53,704 nt of DNA, taken from Metalysinibacillus jejuensis. GTDB taxonomy: Bacteria > Bacillota > Bacilli > Bacillales_A > Planococcaceae. The translations under genes were made by a program, and so were the position numbers. The stretch lies in contig NZ_QAFW01000015.1 of NCBI RefSeq assembly GCF_003057615.1, positions 1 through 53,704 on the forward strand, given 5' to 3'. Below the pieces are notes generated by a model. That model worked only from the letters and a program-made list of their open reading frames with translations, was not told where the DNA came from and did not search any database. Below, piece after piece: positions 14,815 through 22,396 of this stretch; positions within the stretch are counted from its first letter, which is position 1; every line of letters begins with the position of its first letter.

Positions 14815-16925
14815 CAGCAAAACAAGAGTATCGTTTACAAAATTTATCCTGCGCCAGCTGTGCCGCTAAATTCGAAAAAAATATTCGTTGTATTGACTCA
14901 GTAGAAGATGTACAGCTCAACTTTGGTGCATCAAAGCTAACCATTGTAGGTGATGCGACGATTGAGCAACTAGAGGAAGCAGGCGCTTTTGATGGCATTA
15001 CCGTTCGTGAGGCCAGTGTACGAGCTAAACCTAAGGCAATCCCATTTTATAAACGTAAAGAAAATATTTTAGCTGTTTTTGCGCTTGTCTTTATTATTGC
15101 AGGCTATATTGCGGCAGCTCAATTTGGCGAAAAGTCAGCCATAACGATTGGTATCTTCCTTACGGCTATTGTTGTAGGCGGGATTGATATTTTTATAACA
15201 GGCTTTAAAAACTTAGCCAAGCTTGATTTTGATATGAAGACATTAATGACCATTGCTGTAATTGGCGCTACCATTATTGGTGAGTGGAAGGAAGGCGCAG
15301 TAGTTGTATTCTTATTTGCGGTGAGTGAGGCGCTTGAGGCTTACTCTATGAATAAGGCGCGTCAATCGATTGAGGGGTTAATGGATATCGCACCCCCAAC
15401 AGCACTTATTAAGCGTGCGCACGGTGAGCATGTACATGAGATGGAAGTAAACACTGAGGACATACAAATTGATGATGTATTGATTGTTAAGCCAGGACAA
15501 AAAATTGCAATGGATGGCGTAGTAATCACAGGATTATCAACGGTTAATCAGGCAGCTATTACAGGTGAGTCAGTGCCTGTCACACGCACAATTGGCGACG
15601 AAGTATTTGCGGGCACATTAAATGAAGAAGGGGCAATGGAAGTACGCGTAACAAAACGTGTTGAGGATACAACGATTGCTAAAATTATTCATTTAGTAGA
15701 AGAAGCACAAGCGGAAAAAGCACCTTCACAAAAATTTGTTGATCGTTTTGCTAAATATTATACGCCTGCGATTATGTTAATTGCGTTACTTGTAGCAGTA
15801 GTGCCGTCACTCTTTACAGGTGATTGGCAAACATGGATTTATCAAGGATTGGCTACTTTAGTCGTTGGTTGCCCTTGTGCGCTTGTTATCTCAACGCCAG
15901 TAGCGATTGTTACGGCAATTGGTAACGCAGCACGTAATGGTGTATTAATTAAAGGTGGTATTCACTTAGAGGAGCTTGGTCGTATTAAAGCTATTGCTTT
16001 TGACAAAACAGGTACACTCACAGAAGGTACACCAACTGTAACAAAAATTGTAGTAGCAGCTAGTGAGAGTGAAGCTTCTGTACTACAGCGCATTGCAGCT
16101 GTAGAAAAACCTTCGCAACACCCATTAGCCAAAGCGATTTTAACAAAAGCACATGAGCAAAACCTATTAGTGAGTGAACCGACAGATTTCCAATCCGTAA
16201 CAGGTAAGGGCGCTTATGCTACTGTAGACGACGAAGTTATTTATGTAGGTAGTTTAACGTGGATTACGAGCCTTGTAGCGTTAGAACCACAAATTATAGA
16301 AGAAGCTAAACGGATGCAAGAGTTGGGACATTCAGTAATTGCAGCTGCTACAGCCACTAAGGTGCTTGGCATCATCGGTATTGCCGACCAAGTACGTGCT
16401 GAGAGTAAGGATGTGCTCGCTAAGCTACGCAAACAACATGTTGATCATACAGTAATGTTAACAGGTGATGCTGAACCAACAGCGAAAGCAATCGCTACTG
16501 AGTTAGGTTTAACTGATGTGCGTGCAGGATTATTACCAGAACATAAACTACAAGCAATGAAAGAGTTGCGCACAAAGTATGAGACTGTAGCCATGGTAGG
16601 CGATGGTGTTAATGATGCGCCAGCCCTAGCTGCTGCTTCTGTCGGGATTGCCATGGGTGGTGCAGGCACCGACGCAGCACTCGAAACAGCAGATGTAGCG
16701 CTTATGGGGGATGACTTAACCAAACTCCCTTACACAATTGGCTTAAGTAAAAAGACCTTGCGTATTATTAAAGAGAACATTGCGTTTGCGTTAGGATTAA
16801 AAGCTATTGCCCTATTATTAGTAATTCCTGGATTATTAACATTGTGGATTGCAATATTTGCTGATATGGGTGCGACTTTATTAGTGGTTCTTAATTCCTT
16901 GAGATTAATGCGTACCCAAAAATAA
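14811..16925 (+). CDS. cadA: CadA, Cd2+/Zn2+ (Pb2+) exporting P1B-type ATPase
   Basis: A 704-residue metal pump. Domains: one heavy-metal-associated domain with C14-AS-C17, membrane helices, actuator with TGES, the metal-channel motif CPCAL (Cys-Pro-Cys marks P1B), phosphorylation site DKTGTLT, HP motif in PSQHPLAKA, and hinge GDGVNDAPALAAA. The CPC motif with a CadC repressor points to Cd/Zn/Pb rather than Cu. It is a full-length CadA, translationally coupled to cadC. No clear terminator follows. Confidence 0.93.
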   Translation: MTAKQEYRLQNLSCASCAAKFEKNIRCIDSVEDVQLNFGASKLTIVGDATIEQLEEAGAFDGITVREASVRAKPKAIPFYKRKENILAVFALVFIIAGYIAAAQFGEKSAITIGIFLTAIVVGGIDIFITGFKNLAKLDFDMKTLMTIAVIGATIIGEWKEGAVVVFLFAVSEALEAYSMNKARQSIEGLMDIAPPTALIKRAHGEHVHEMEVNTEDIQIDDVLIVKPGQKIAMDGVVITGLSTVNQAAITGESVPVTRTIGDEVFAGTLNEEGAMEVRVTKRVEDTTIAKIIHLVEEAQAEKAPSQKFVDRFAKYYTPAIMLIALLVAVVPSLFTGDWQTWIYQGLATLVVGCPCALVISTPVAIVTAIGNAARNGVLIKGGIHLEELGRIKAIAFDKTGTLTEGTPTVTKIVVAASESEASVLQRIAAVEKPSQHPLAKAILTKAHEQNLLVSEPTDFQSVTGKGAYATVDDEVIYVGSLTWITSLVALEPQIIEEAKRMQELGHSVIAAATATKVLGIIGIADQVRAESKDVLAKLRKQHVDHTVMLTGDAEPTAKAIATELGLTDVRAGLLPEHKLQAMKELRTKYETVAMVGDGVNDAPALAAASVGIAMGGAGTDAALETADVALMGDDLTKLPYTIGLSKKTLRIIKENIAFALGLKAIALLLVIPGLLTLWIAIFADMGATLLVVLNSLRLMRTQK

Positions 16926-17055
16926 AATATACGGAAATAGTAATAATTTCTAATGATGAATACGAGTAGCTTGGGAATTTTGATTGATATTTGTAAGAGA
17001 AGGCGCTATTATGAAACTAATGTGAAGAAAATGGTGAAATTGAGGCGAAAGTAAC

Positions 17056-17340
17056 GTGGTTGGAACAAGTAAATTAATAAATGTCACAGAAGAAATTGTA
17101 GTGGGGTTAGTTGGCTTTTATTTGCGAGGCGTAGAATACCAAACATTTTGCCATTGCGATAAATGTGAGCGCAAAATTATTGCAACCACATTAAATGCTA
17201 TGCCGAGTTATTATGTTACGAATGAGGAAGAACGCAACCAAGCCTTTGCATATTTAAATACCGACGAGCAAGTTGAGCGAATGAACAGCGCGATCATTCA
17301 CGCCATTCATACGGTCGGTCAAGCGCCAAATCATCTATAA
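17056..17340 (+). CDS. ComFB-like protein
   Basis: A 94-residue protein of the ComFB family. Shared features with B. subtilis ComFB are a cysteine cluster (FCHCDKCERKI), an aliphatic helix with the ALN-x-x-P-x-YYVT pattern (NAMPSYYVTNEEE), and an upstream NVTEE acidic patch. ComFB lies in the late competence comF operon of B. subtilis, but here no comFA or comFC is nearby. Members in other phyla have been linked to cyclic-dinucleotide binding. GTG start after GAGGCGAAAGTAAC. The stand-alone position is unusual for comFB. Confidence 0.7.
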   Translation: MVGTSKLINVTEEIVVGLVGFYLRGVEYQTFCHCDKCERKIIATTLNAMPSYYVTNEEERNQAFAYLNTDEQVERMNSAIIHAIHTVGQAPNHL

Positions 17341-17388
17341 AATGATAAAACAAAGGGGTGTCCTAAAATGGTCATCCCTTGTTTACAT

Positions 17389-17418
17389 TTGCACAATAGA
17401 ATGTAGTACACTTATAAT
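17389..17418 (+). promoter_or_regulatory. mntR promoter
   Basis: TTGCAC (17389-17394), 18 bases, TATAAT (17413-17418). A consensus -10 and a good -35. Confidence 0.7.
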
Positions 17419-17446
17419 ACGACAATAAGAAAGAGAGGGATACGAT

Positions 17447-17869
17447 ATGCCAACACCTAGTATGGAGGACCATATCGAACAGATTTATTTACTGATAGAT
17501 AATAAAGGTTATGCCCGCGTATCAGATATTGCAGAAGCATTGTCTGTATTGCCATCGTCAGTAACAAAAATGGTGCAAAAACTTGATAAAGATGGGTATT
17601 TAAATTACGAAAAATACCGTGGATTAACGTTAACTTCAAAAGGTAAAAAGTTAGGTAAACGTTTAGTCCAACGCCATGAACTGCTAGAGCGATTTTTAGA
17701 GCTGATTGGTGTAGATCAACATACAATTTATGATGAAGTAGAAGGAATCGAGCATCATTTAAGTTGGCATTCTATCGATCGTATCGCGGATCTCGTTCAA
17801 TTAATGGAAGATGATAAAACAATTCAACAAAAACTTGCACATATACGTGCACAAGATGGTGAGGAATAA
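17447..17869 (+). CDS. mntR: Manganese-responsive regulator MntR (DtxR family)
   Basis: A 140-residue DtxR-family repressor made of a winged helix (about 1-70) and a dimerisation domain, without the SH3 domain. All Mn(II) ligands known from B. subtilis MntR are in place: Asp8, Glu11, His77, Glu99, Glu102 and His103. With Mn bound it represses manganese import genes. It has its own promoter, and the S1-domain gene starts one base after its stop, so the two are co-transcribed. No manganese transporter lies in the window. Confidence 0.95.
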   Translation: MPTPSMEDHIEQIYLLIDNKGYARVSDIAEALSVLPSSVTKMVQKLDKDGYLNYEKYRGLTLTSKGKKLGKRLVQRHELLERFLELIGVDQHTIYDEVEGIEHHLSWHSIDRIADLVQLMEDDKTIQQKLAHIRAQDGEE

Positions 17870-17870
17870 T

Positions 17871-18725
17871 ATGAATACATTACAATCGGGTACAGTAGCT
17901 AAGCTAACTGTACTTGCAGAAGAAAACTCGAAATGGATTTTAACAAATGGAGAAGTGGAATTGCCAATTAATGCGTCAGAAGTGACAGAAGAAATAGCAA
18001 TTGGTGACACACTAAACGTTTTTATTTTTAAAGATCGTCGTGGCGATTTAGCAGCTACTGCTTTAATCCCAACAATTTTAGAAGGCGACTACGACTGGGC
18101 ACGCGTTTACCGTGTGACAAAAGAAGGCGCATATATTGATATTGGTACGTCACGTGAAGTATTAGTACCGGCAGAAGATTTACCCGTATTACCAGAGCTT
18201 TGGCCTGAAGCGGGTGACCATTTATATGTTACGTTACGTGTGGACCGCAACGGTGAATTTTATGGCCGTTTAATTACGGAGGAGAAGGTAATTGAATTAT
18301 ACGAAGGTGCATTTGAAGAAATGCATAATAAAGATGTGATGGCTCGCCCTTACCGCCTATTGCCTGTAGGAGCGTTCTTATTAGGTGTTGATACACCATA
18401 CCGCATTTTTGTGCATGAGAGCGAAATGTATAATGAACCGCGTCTTGGTCAAGATTTAACAGTGCGTATCATTGATATGAAGGACGATCATTCATTAAAT
18501 GGCTCATTATTACCCCGTAAACATGAGCGTATTGGCAGCGATGCTGAACAAATTTTTGCGTATTTAGAAGAAGTGGGCGGTAAAATGCCATTTTGGGATA
18601 AATCGTCACCAGAAGAAATCAAAGAAATGTTTAATATGAGTAAAGCTGCTTTCAAGCGTGCACTTGGTACATTAATGAAAGCCGGCAAGATTAAACAAGG
18701 TGACGGCTGGACAGAAAAAATATAA
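17871..18725 (+). CDS. cvfB: CvfB (YitL-like) S1-domain RNA-binding protein
   Basis: A 284-residue protein with three tandem S1-like OB folds and a C-terminal winged helix, the architecture of CvfB. CvfB affects virulence-factor and RNA regulation in Staphylococcus aureus. Visible blocks: TVAKLTVLAEENSKWIL (first fold), GAYIDIGTSREVLVPAEDLP (second), FVHESEMY (third) and MSKAAFKRALGTLMKAGKI (winged helix). ATG at 17871 follows GGTGAGGAATAAT. A strong terminator follows, so mntR-cvfB is a two-gene operon. Confidence 0.88.
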   Translation: MNTLQSGTVAKLTVLAEENSKWILTNGEVELPINASEVTEEIAIGDTLNVFIFKDRRGDLAATALIPTILEGDYDWARVYRVTKEGAYIDIGTSREVLVPAEDLPVLPELWPEAGDHLYVTLRVDRNGEFYGRLITEEKVIELYEGAFEEMHNKDVMARPYRLLPVGAFLLGVDTPYRIFVHESEMYNEPRLGQDLTVRIIDMKDDHSLNGSLLPRKHERIGSDAEQIFAYLEEVGGKMPFWDKSSPEEIKEMFNMSKAAFKRALGTLMKAGKIKQGDGWTEKI

Positions 18726-18736
18726 ATTGTAATAAT

Positions 18737-18772
18737 AAGGAATGAGTTGGTGAAACCAATTCATTCCTTTTA
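18737..18772 (+). terminator. Rho-independent terminator
   Basis: AAGGAATGAGTTGG-TGAAA-CCAATTCATTCCTT forms a 14-pair stem, followed by TTA. Confidence 0.8.
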
Positions 18773-18801
18773 CGTACTAATTACATATAGGAGGTTATAT
18801 G

Positions 18802-19701
18802 ATGAAACAAAAATTAATGGTACTAATCGCCATGGCTGTTTTAGTATTGGCTACTGTGAGTGCACCACTGGCTTCAGCAGCGAAAGTGATTGATGAGCGT
18901 TTAGGTGTACCGATCGTAGTATACGGAGCTAACTTAACAGAAGCTGAAAAGCAAACGGTGAAAAAGGCATTAGATGTAGCAAATGATGATACAGTAGAAG
19001 AAATTACGGTAGCAGGTAGTGACTTAAATCGCTATATTACTAATAGTAATCCGAATGCACAAATGTTTTCTTCGGCTAAAATTACATTGCGTAATCAAGG
19101 CGAAGGACTCGTCATTGATATCGTAACACCATCAAACATTACAGAAATTACAAATGATATTTATGCAAATGCGATGCTGACAGCAGGTATTGAAGATGCA
19201 TTAGTAGAAGTAGCGGCACCAAAGCCTGTAACGGGGCACTCAGCGCTTGCCGGCATTTATAAGGCGTATGAGACACGAAGCGGCGAAACGCTAGATACGA
19301 GCCGTACGGATGTCGCAAATGAAGAGTTAAACGTAGCTACGGCAATTGCGGATGGCTCTAATGTAAGTGACGAAAAAGTAGCACAGTTATTAACGGAAAT
19401 TAAAAAACAAATTGCAGAAAATGCACCGCAGTCGCGCGAAGAGGTTGAGCAAATTGTAAATAATCAACTGAGTAAGCTAGAAATTAATTTAAGTGAGCAA
19501 GACCGTCAGTTATTAATTGATTTAATGGATAAGATTAAAGGGCTAAATATTGATTTTGACAAATGGTCGCAACAACTCAATGATTTAAGTTCTAAGCTGG
19601 GTGATAAATTAACGGATTTAACATCAGAAGATGGATTTTGGGGTAAAGTAAAAGCGTTTTTCCAAGGTCTTGTCGATACGGTATCTTCGTGGTTTAAATA
19701 A
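18802..19701 (+). CDS. DUF1002 secreted protein (YpuA-like)
   Basis: A 299-residue protein with a cleavable signal peptide (cleavage likely after SAPLASAA, about residue 27) and a DUF1002 body, the family of B. subtilis YpuA. The opening after cleavage is the family block GVPIVVYGANLTEAEK. A C-terminal helical segment rich in Asp, Lys and Leu (about 200-299) ends in an amphipathic tail VDTVSSWFK. Molecular function is unknown; YpuA is linked to envelope stress. ATG at 18802 was preferred to that at 18799 for spacing from AGGAGG. Confidence 0.82.
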   Translation: MKQKLMVLIAMAVLVLATVSAPLASAAKVIDERLGVPIVVYGANLTEAEKQTVKKALDVANDDTVEEITVAGSDLNRYITNSNPNAQMFSSAKITLRNQGEGLVIDIVTPSNITEITNDIYANAMLTAGIEDALVEVAAPKPVTGHSALAGIYKAYETRSGETLDTSRTDVANEELNVATAIADGSNVSDEKVAQLLTEIKKQIAENAPQSREEVEQIVNNQLSKLEINLSEQDRQLLIDLMDKIKGLNIDFDKWSQQLNDLSSKLGDKLTDLTSEDGFWGKVKAFFQGLVDTVSSWFK

Positions 19702-19735
19702 GTTATATGCTAAAATAAAAATGGGGGGTGATTTC

Positions 19736-20014
19736 ATGGAATTTACATTAGTAGATAGAGGAAATGCACATTTTGCTTTTGAACACCAGCAAGACGGGGA
19801 AGTAATTGCTGAAATTTCGTGGGTACAAAAAGGTAATATTATGGCAATGGACCACACATTTGTCTCTGATAAATTGCGTGGGCAAGGTGTAGCTAAACAG
19901 TTGCTTGATCAAGCAGCTAACTACGCACGTGAACAAGATTATAAAATGGAAGCGATTTGTTCATATGTCGTAGCGGCATTTAAGCGCGGCACGTATGACG
20001 ATGTCAAAGCATAA
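19736..20014 (+). CDS. Small GNAT-like N-acetyltransferase (YidJ/YjdJ type)
   Basis: A 92-residue minimal GNAT-fold protein. The acetyl-CoA loop reads SDKLRGQGVAKQLLDQAANYAR (core RGQGVA) and the C-terminal half has AICSYVVAAF, the pattern of the compact YidJ-type family. Substrate unknown. ATG at 19736 follows GGGGGGTGATTTC. It lies 34 bases after the DUF1002 gene without a terminator between, so the two may share a transcript. Confidence 0.82.
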   Translation: MEFTLVDRGNAHFAFEHQQDGEVIAEISWVQKGNIMAMDHTFVSDKLRGQGVAKQLLDQAANYAREQDYKMEAICSYVVAAFKRGTYDDVKA

Positions 20015-20020
20015 TAAACA

Positions 20021-20057
20021 AAAGACCATCTTGCACACAGTGTAAGGTGGTCTTTTT
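20021..20057 (+). terminator. Rho-independent terminator
   Basis: AAAGACCATCTTGCA pairs with TGTAAGGTGGTCTTT, followed by T5. Confidence 0.85.
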
Positions 20058-20087
20058 ATTGTGAAATCGTCATAGACAGAAATCCTT

Positions 20088-20183
20088 TCATGTGAAAAAT
20101 GACATTGCAATTATGGCGAGTAAGGCAAAGGCAACGATGACTGTACTAATATCGAGCATTGTATGAAAAGTAAAGCGGCGCAT
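20088..20183 (-). CDS. 31-residue single-pass membrane peptide
   Basis: A small reading frame with a strong ribosome binding site (AAAAGGAGGAGTTGC before ATG). The product starts MRRFTFHTMLDIST and continues as an uninterrupted hydrophobic helix (VIVAFALLAIIAMSFF), so the N-terminus is basic and the remainder spans the membrane. It lies alone on the minus strand between a terminator and the elaA-like gene. I do not recognise it. The strong ribosome binding site and the ideal membrane helix argue that it is real. Confidence 0.6.
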   Translation of the reverse strand: MRRFTFHTMLDISTVIVAFALLAIIAMSFFT

Positions 20184-20269
20184 GCAACTCCTCCTTTTTA
20201 ATTTCTGTTACTATTCCCTAAAAAAATATGAAATAATCGTGGTAAAATAAAATCAGGAGGGTGAAGGAA

Positions 20270-21145
20270 ATGTTTATGATAAAAACGTATGAAGAGTTAA
20301 CGAAAGATGAGCTGTATGACATTATTCAATTGCGCGTTAATGTCTTTATTGTAGAGCAAGAAACCTACTATGAAGACCTCGACAATCATGATCAACAAGC
20401 GCTCCATTTATTGTATCGTGATGAAAAAGGACAACTCGTTGCTTATGCGCGTATGTTGCCGCCAGGAGAAGTGTTTAAAGAGGCTTCATTTGGTCGTATT
20501 ATTACTACAAAAGCGACACGTGGTACAGGGTTAGGCAAAAAAATGATGCAAACAATTATGGCAACAATTAAAGAACAGTGGGATAATCCCCCAGTATTTA
20601 TTCAAGCTCAAGATTATTTAACAAACTTCTATAGTCGCTTCGGTTTTGTACCGCAATCCGAGCCTTATATGTATGAATGTTTACCACATCTGGATATGTT
20701 ATATACACCATCGCAAGAAAATTTAGATAATGAATGTTTTACGTCTAGCGTTTCGGGTAAAGAAGAAGTATCTAAGAAACGAGAGAGGGGTAATTCAACA
20801 ATGGCTAAATTAAAAGGTAAAGGTGTAGTTGTAGCAGGATTAGTAGCAGGTGCAGCAGCATATTTAAGCAAACCTGAAAACCGTGATAAAGTAGTAGATG
20901 CGGTGAATATGGCAAAAGATAAAGTAACAAGCTTTGTAGACACACAAAAGGACGCATTAGCGCCACAGCCCGAGCAAGCTGAAACATTAAAAGAGCAAGC
21001 GAAAGCGGCGGCAGATCCAGATGATTTATCAATTGCTGAAAATAAAATGTTAAGTGAAGGTGCTCAAACGACTGTACAATATTACAATGAAAAAGTTGAA
21101 GATAAAGAAATTACAGATAATGAGCAAGCACCTCAAGATAAATAA
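20270..21145 (+). CDS. ElaA-like GNAT acetyltransferase fused in frame to a YtxH-like protein
   Basis: One open frame of 291 residues. Residues 1-150 are an ElaA-type GNAT: QLRVNVFIVEQ, then AYARMLPPG, then the acetyl-CoA loop RGTGLGKKMMQ, and FYSRFGFVPQSEPYMYE. ElaA proteins normally end about here. A polar linker follows, then from Met178 (base 20801) a 114-residue YtxH-like unit: a short glycine/alanine hydrophobic segment (GKGVVVAGLVAGAAAYLS) and charged helices. ATG 20270 has AGGAGGGTG. The second unit has its own promoter and ribosome binding site, so the fusion may result from loss of one stop codon; a sequencing error is also possible. Confidence 0.75.
   Translation: MFMIKTYEELTKDELYDIIQLRVNVFIVEQETYYEDLDNHDQQALHLLYRDEKGQLVAYARMLPPGEVFKEASFGRIITTKATRGTGLGKKMMQTIMATIKEQWDNPPVFIQAQDYLTNFYSRFGFVPQSEPYMYECLPHLDMLYTPSQENLDNECFTSSVSGKEEVSKKRERGNSTMAKLKGKGVVVAGLVAGAAAYLSKPENRDKVVDAVNMAKDKVTSFVDTQKDALAPQPEQAETLKEQAKAAADPDDLSIAENKMLSEGAQTTVQYYNEKVEDKEITDNEQAPQDK
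20736..20760 (+). promoter_or_regulatory. Sigma-B-type promoter inside the elaA-like frame
   Basis: GTTTTA (20736-20741), 13 bases, GGGTAA (20755-20760) matches the sigma-B consensus GTTTAA-N12-15-GGGTAT closely. It is followed by GAGAGGGG at 20783-20790 and ATG at 20801. It would drive the YtxH-like unit alone under general stress. Confidence 0.65.
20801..21145 (+). CDS. YtxH-like general-stress protein (internal start of the fused frame)
   Basis: The same frame read from ATG 20801 gives a 114-residue protein beginning MAKLKGKGVVVAGLVAGAAA. A short hydrophobic glycine/alanine segment and then amphipathic helices rich in Lys, Glu and Gln match the YtxH/YtxG-type small stress proteins of Bacillales, several of which belong to the sigma-B regulon. 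GAGAGGGG precedes the ATG by ten bases and a sigma-B-type promoter lies 40 bases further upstream. I consider this the natural unit, with the longer fusion made only from the upstream promoter. Confidence 0.6.
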   Translation: MAKLKGKGVVVAGLVAGAAAYLSKPENRDKVVDAVNMAKDKVTSFVDTQKDALAPQPEQAETLKEQAKAAADPDDLSIAENKMLSEGAQTTVQYYNEKVEDKEITDNEQAPQDK

Positions 21146-21153
21146 TAATAGCT

Positions 21154-21191
21154 AAAAAACCATGTGGCGTTAATGAGCCGCATGGTTTTTT
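21154..21191. terminator. Bidirectional terminator
   Basis: AAAAAACCATGTGGC pairs with GCCGCATGGTTTTTT. The minus-strand MFS gene stop lies inside the stem. Confidence 0.8.
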
Positions 21192-22309
21192 GTTTGAAAG
21201 GGTAGTAAAGTAAACAGCGCAAAAAGTAATAAAATACAGCCGGTAAGTGCAAAACTCGCTGTAAGTGATAAATCTAAAAAGCCGAGCGTAATTGAACCCG
21301 CAACGACACCTATTGAGAAGAAAGCATAGAAATAGCCATAGGCTTTACCGCGAGTATCTACTTCCGTGGCATCTATTAATAAAGAGTTGAGTGAAGGGAA
21401 AAGTAACCCAAAGCCGATACCATAAACCATCATAGCGACATACAAAATAGTCTGGTCACTCGCTAAACTAATAATAAGTTGGCTAATGCCCATTAAGCCA
21501 ATACCTAGTGCACTCGTAAAGAGTGGTTTAATTTTATCAAAAATCCGATTAATTGGTGTAATAAAAACGAGCACTGCAATAATACCGAACGTACTTAATA
21601 GCGTCCCAGCAAGACGAGAGTCATAGCCGAGTAATTGCACTTTAACAGGTAGTAAGTATGCGATAACACCTTGCGAAAACATTAAGAAAAAAGCACCGCT
21701 AAATGCCTTCACAATATTAGGGTTAGAGAAAAAATAACGATTATCTACTAATTTGACATCCTTTTTTTCTGTAGCGATAGGTATTCGTAGCATAAAATAA
21801 GCCAAACTACCGAGTAGTAGCATAGCGACAGCTGTTACTGTAAAAACGAAAGGTACGCTAATACGGCTAGCCATAATACCGCTAAAAGCAGGCCCTATAA
21901 TCGCAGCAATACCAACAAAAGCGCCTGATATCGCGCTACTTTTACCACGCTTTGTAGTAGAAGTATTAGCAAGATACGTAAATGCGGCTGGTACAATTAA
22001 ACCAGCTACTAAACCATGAATAAAGCGTACAATAAGTAAAGAGTAAGCGTCATATGCGAGATGGTAACCAAGTAATGTAATGCCAGTCGTTAACAGTCCA
22101 ATAATTAAAATATGATACGGTCCTCGACGATCGGTTAAAATACCTGCTATGATATTGCCAAAGGTATTAGATAATGAATAAATACCTACTGCTAAACCTG
22201 TCAAAAAAGAAGTAGCACCTAATGAAATTGCGAAGGTACTCATGACTGGAAGTTGTGTAAATAAGTCAAAGAAAGAAAAGAAAATAATCGCATAAATAAA
22301 AAGTTTCAT
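21170..22309 (-). CDS. MFS transporter (DHA1-like)
   Basis: A 379-residue carrier with twelve predicted membrane helices. MFS motif A is GILTDRRGPYHILIIG between helices 2 and 3, and GLVAGLIVPAAFTYLA follows in helix 4. A degenerate motif A repeat occurs mid-protein (INRIFDKIKPL). The family exports drugs or small metabolites; substrate unknown. AGACGGAGGC precedes ATG. A palindrome overlapping the probable start site suggests control by a local-type repressor, though no such regulator gene is adjacent. Confidence 0.8.
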   Translation of the reverse strand: MKLFIYAIIFFSFFDLFTQLPVMSTFAISLGATSFLTGLAVGIYSLSNTFGNIIAGILTDRRGPYHILIIGLLTTGITLLGYHLAYDAYSLLIVRFIHGLVAGLIVPAAFTYLANTSTTKRGKSSAISGAFVGIAAIIGPAFSGIMASRISVPFVFTVTAVAMLLLGSLAYFMLRIPIATEKKDVKLVDNRYFFSNPNIVKAFSGAFFLMFSQGVIAYLLPVKVQLLGYDSRLAGTLLSTFGIIAVLVFITPINRIFDKIKPLFTSALGIGLMGISQLIISLASDQTILYVAMMVYGIGFGLLFPSLNSLLIDATEVDTRGKAYGYFYAFFSIGVVAGSITLGFLDLSLTASFALTGCILLLFALFTLLPFQTKNHAAH

Positions 22310-22320
22310 AATGCCTCCGT

Positions 22321-22349
22321 CTAATGAGATATGTTCTCATTAGTATACC
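22321..22349 (-). promoter_or_regulatory. Operator-like inverted repeat at the MFS promoter
   Basis: CTAATGAG-N7-CTCATTAG (22321-22343) directly follows a TATACT -10 box on the minus strand (22344-22349 region). The -35 is weak. The position at the transcription start suits a TetR- or MarR-type repressor. Confidence 0.5.
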
Positions 22350-22351
22350 AT

Positions 22352-22390
22352 AAAAAAAACGAGTAACGTTTTTCAACGTTACTCGTTTTA
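22352..22390 (-). terminator. Terminator of the CoA-transferase gene
   Basis: On the minus strand ACGAGTAACG pairs with CGTTACTCGT and a T8 run follows. Confidence 0.85.
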
Positions 22391-22396
22391 GATTGA

